Shown here: positions 63,198-64,000 of the stretch, piece by piece
How positions within the stretch are numbered: position 1 is the stretch's first letter
Layout of the letters: each line of letters starts with the position of its first letter
Assembly: GCF_000744705.1 (NCBI RefSeq)
Contig: NZ_JQML01000001.1
Coordinates: forward strand, 5,280,017 to 5,344,016
DNA length: 64,000 nt
Reading direction: 5' to 3'
From: Streptacidiphilus albus JL83
GTDB taxonomy: Bacteria; Actinomycetota; Actinomycetes; Streptomycetales; Streptomycetaceae
Translations under genes and position numbers: made by a program
Notes under the pieces: model-generated
Database searches by the model: none
The model's input: the letters and a program-made list of their open reading frames with translations, nothing else
What the model was told of the DNA's origin: nothing

Positions 63198-64000
63198 TCA
63201 GTCCGGGACGGTGAAGCGGCGGCCGCGCAGCGGGGTGCCGCGGAGTTCGGCGATCCGGAAGGGGAGGCCGGTGCCGCCGCCGGGGGTCGGCCGGGAGGTG
63301 CGGGTCTCGGCGCGGAGGTGGAGGGCCGGCTCGGTGCCGTTGCCGGAGTTGCCGACGGCGGCGACCGGGGTGCCGGCGGTGAGGTGCTGGCCCCGGCGGA
63401 CGGCGATGCTGTCCTTCCGCAGTCCGGAGAGCACCACCAGGGCGCGTCCGGTGTCGATGGCGACGTGGTTGCCCTCGGGGTGGCCGGCGTCCCGGCGGTA
63501 GGGGTCGTGGTCGGGCAGGCCGTCGACGGCGGTGACCACCACGCCGTCGCAGGGGCTGAGCACCGGGTGGCCGTGGATCGCGTAGCGCTCGTTGGCGGCC
63601 GGGGCGAGCCCCAGGGCCCGGCGGCCGCGCCACTGCGGGCCCTCGCCGAGCTGGACCAGGTCGACGGCGTGGCGGTGCGCGCGGCTGCCGCCGGCCAGCA
63701 GCGACTCCTCGGCGTAGCGGTTGACGGCCGGGCCGCCGCCCTCGCTCAGGGCGAAGCAGCCGCCGCGCAGCGGCGAGTCGAGGACCAGCGGGTGGGCGCT
63801 GGGCGAGGGGCGCAGCGGCAGCGAGCGGCGGTAGGTCCACCCGGCCAGGCCGTTCACCGCCGCGAACAGGAAGAGCTCGGGCAGGCCGGGGCGGCTCCAC
63901 GGCAGGCCGGGGCCGAGCAGCGGCAGCGCCCGCAGGGCGGCCAGCACGGCGGCGGCGATCGGGAGCAGCGGCAGCACCCGGAACCACGGCGGCACCGTGT
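63198..64000 (-). CDS. M23-family metallopeptidase (LytM-like), possibly partial
   Basis: At least 265 residues; GTG 63995 is five bases from the window edge, so the start cannot be verified. An N-terminal membrane segment pair (LLPIAAAVLAALRALPLL, ELFLFAAVNGLAGW). Zinc ligands of M23: H-x3-D as HRHAVDLV, and HLRAE region after GNSGNGTEPALHLRAET (HxH position has HLR, so the third ligand is not canonical). VVVTAVDGL and GNHVAIDTG are the usual barrel strands. Peptidoglycan endopeptidase is likely; a degenerate, inactive LytM is possible. Confidence 0.78.
   Translation of the reverse strand, partial: TVPPWFRVLPLLPIAAAVLAALRALPLLGPGLPWSRPGLPELFLFAAVNGLAGWTYRRSLPLRPSPSAHPLVLDSPLRGGCFALSEGGGPAVNRYAEESLLAGGSRAHRHAVDLVQLGEGPQWRGRRALGLAPAANERYAIHGHPVLSPCDGVVVTAVDGLPDHDPYRRDAGHPEGNHVAIDTGRALVVLSGLRKDSIAVRRGQHLTAGTPVAAVGNSGNGTEPALHLRAETRTSRPTPGGGTGLPFRIAELRGTPLRGRRFTVPD

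Overview
The window comes from a high-GC actinomycete, almost certainly a member of Streptomycetaceae (Streptomyces, Kitasatospora or Streptacidiphilus). The evidence is third-codon G/C bias throughout, many GTG starts, an AfsA/ArpA-type butyrolactone signalling locus, a class I terpene synthase, a LAL-type regulator, SigE-type ECF sigma and DUF4232 lipoprotein genes, and the block disA-radA ... Ppx/GppA - sugar isomerase - ilvD ... proC. I know that block as a conserved Streptomyces core neighbourhood.

Layout. 1-1700: the end of a secreted TAP-like hydrolase and a frameshifted LysE exporter whose start is flanked by a perfect 17-bp inverted repeat. 1718-6120: a tRNA-Thr(CGT) followed by a small defective integrative element. 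It is bounded by a 43-bp direct repeat of the tRNA 3' part and carries a frameshifted methyltransferase, two tandem NUDIX genes, a VapBC toxin-antitoxin pair and an excisionase-like gene, but no integrase. 6350-9610: a PLP decarboxylase divergent from a MocR regulator cut down to its DNA-binding domain, then an SDR/TetR divergent pair with twin operators. 9647-14454: the most interesting region, a probable gamma-butyrolactone/butenolide signalling locus. It holds a flavin-dependent acyl-CoA dehydrogenase-like enzyme, two ArpA-type receptors, a HAD phosphatase, a truncated LysR and an AfsA synthase, with two look-alike operator boxes and TTA codons. 14652-15353: a polysaccharide deacetylase remnant, a 16-bp tandem repeat and two large perfect hairpins.

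15362-21500: an ECF sigma factor with a membrane partner, a permease behind a CsoR-like box, a DUF4232 lipoprotein, a DUF574-type methyltransferase and a terpene synthase. 21713-25800: a LAL regulator interrupted by a one-base frameshift, a thioredoxin and a TetR. 26900-30460: an iron-uptake operon efeUO-efeB behind a DtxR-type iron box, with EfeU and EfeO fused. 31000-40800: membrane and secreted proteins (ThrE, NlpC/P60, lipoprotein, a large multi-TM protein) and small zinc proteins. 40858-44432: a diiron ferritin-like protein, an aldehyde dehydrogenase and a TetR.

44552-64000: mostly core genes: mutY, disA, radA, a sigma-like/zinc-finger/BACON fusion, AIM24, Ppx/GppA, a TIM-barrel isomerase, ilvD, proC, a HAD phosphatase and an M23 peptidase. 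An IS1634-type insertion lies between a methyltransferase and ilvD; its target duplication supplies stop codons on both strands.

Four genes (LysE, island methyltransferase, LAL regulator, TIM-barrel isomerase) are each one base out of frame at or near a C or G run. Either the assembly has homopolymer errors or these genes are truly broken; raw reads would decide.
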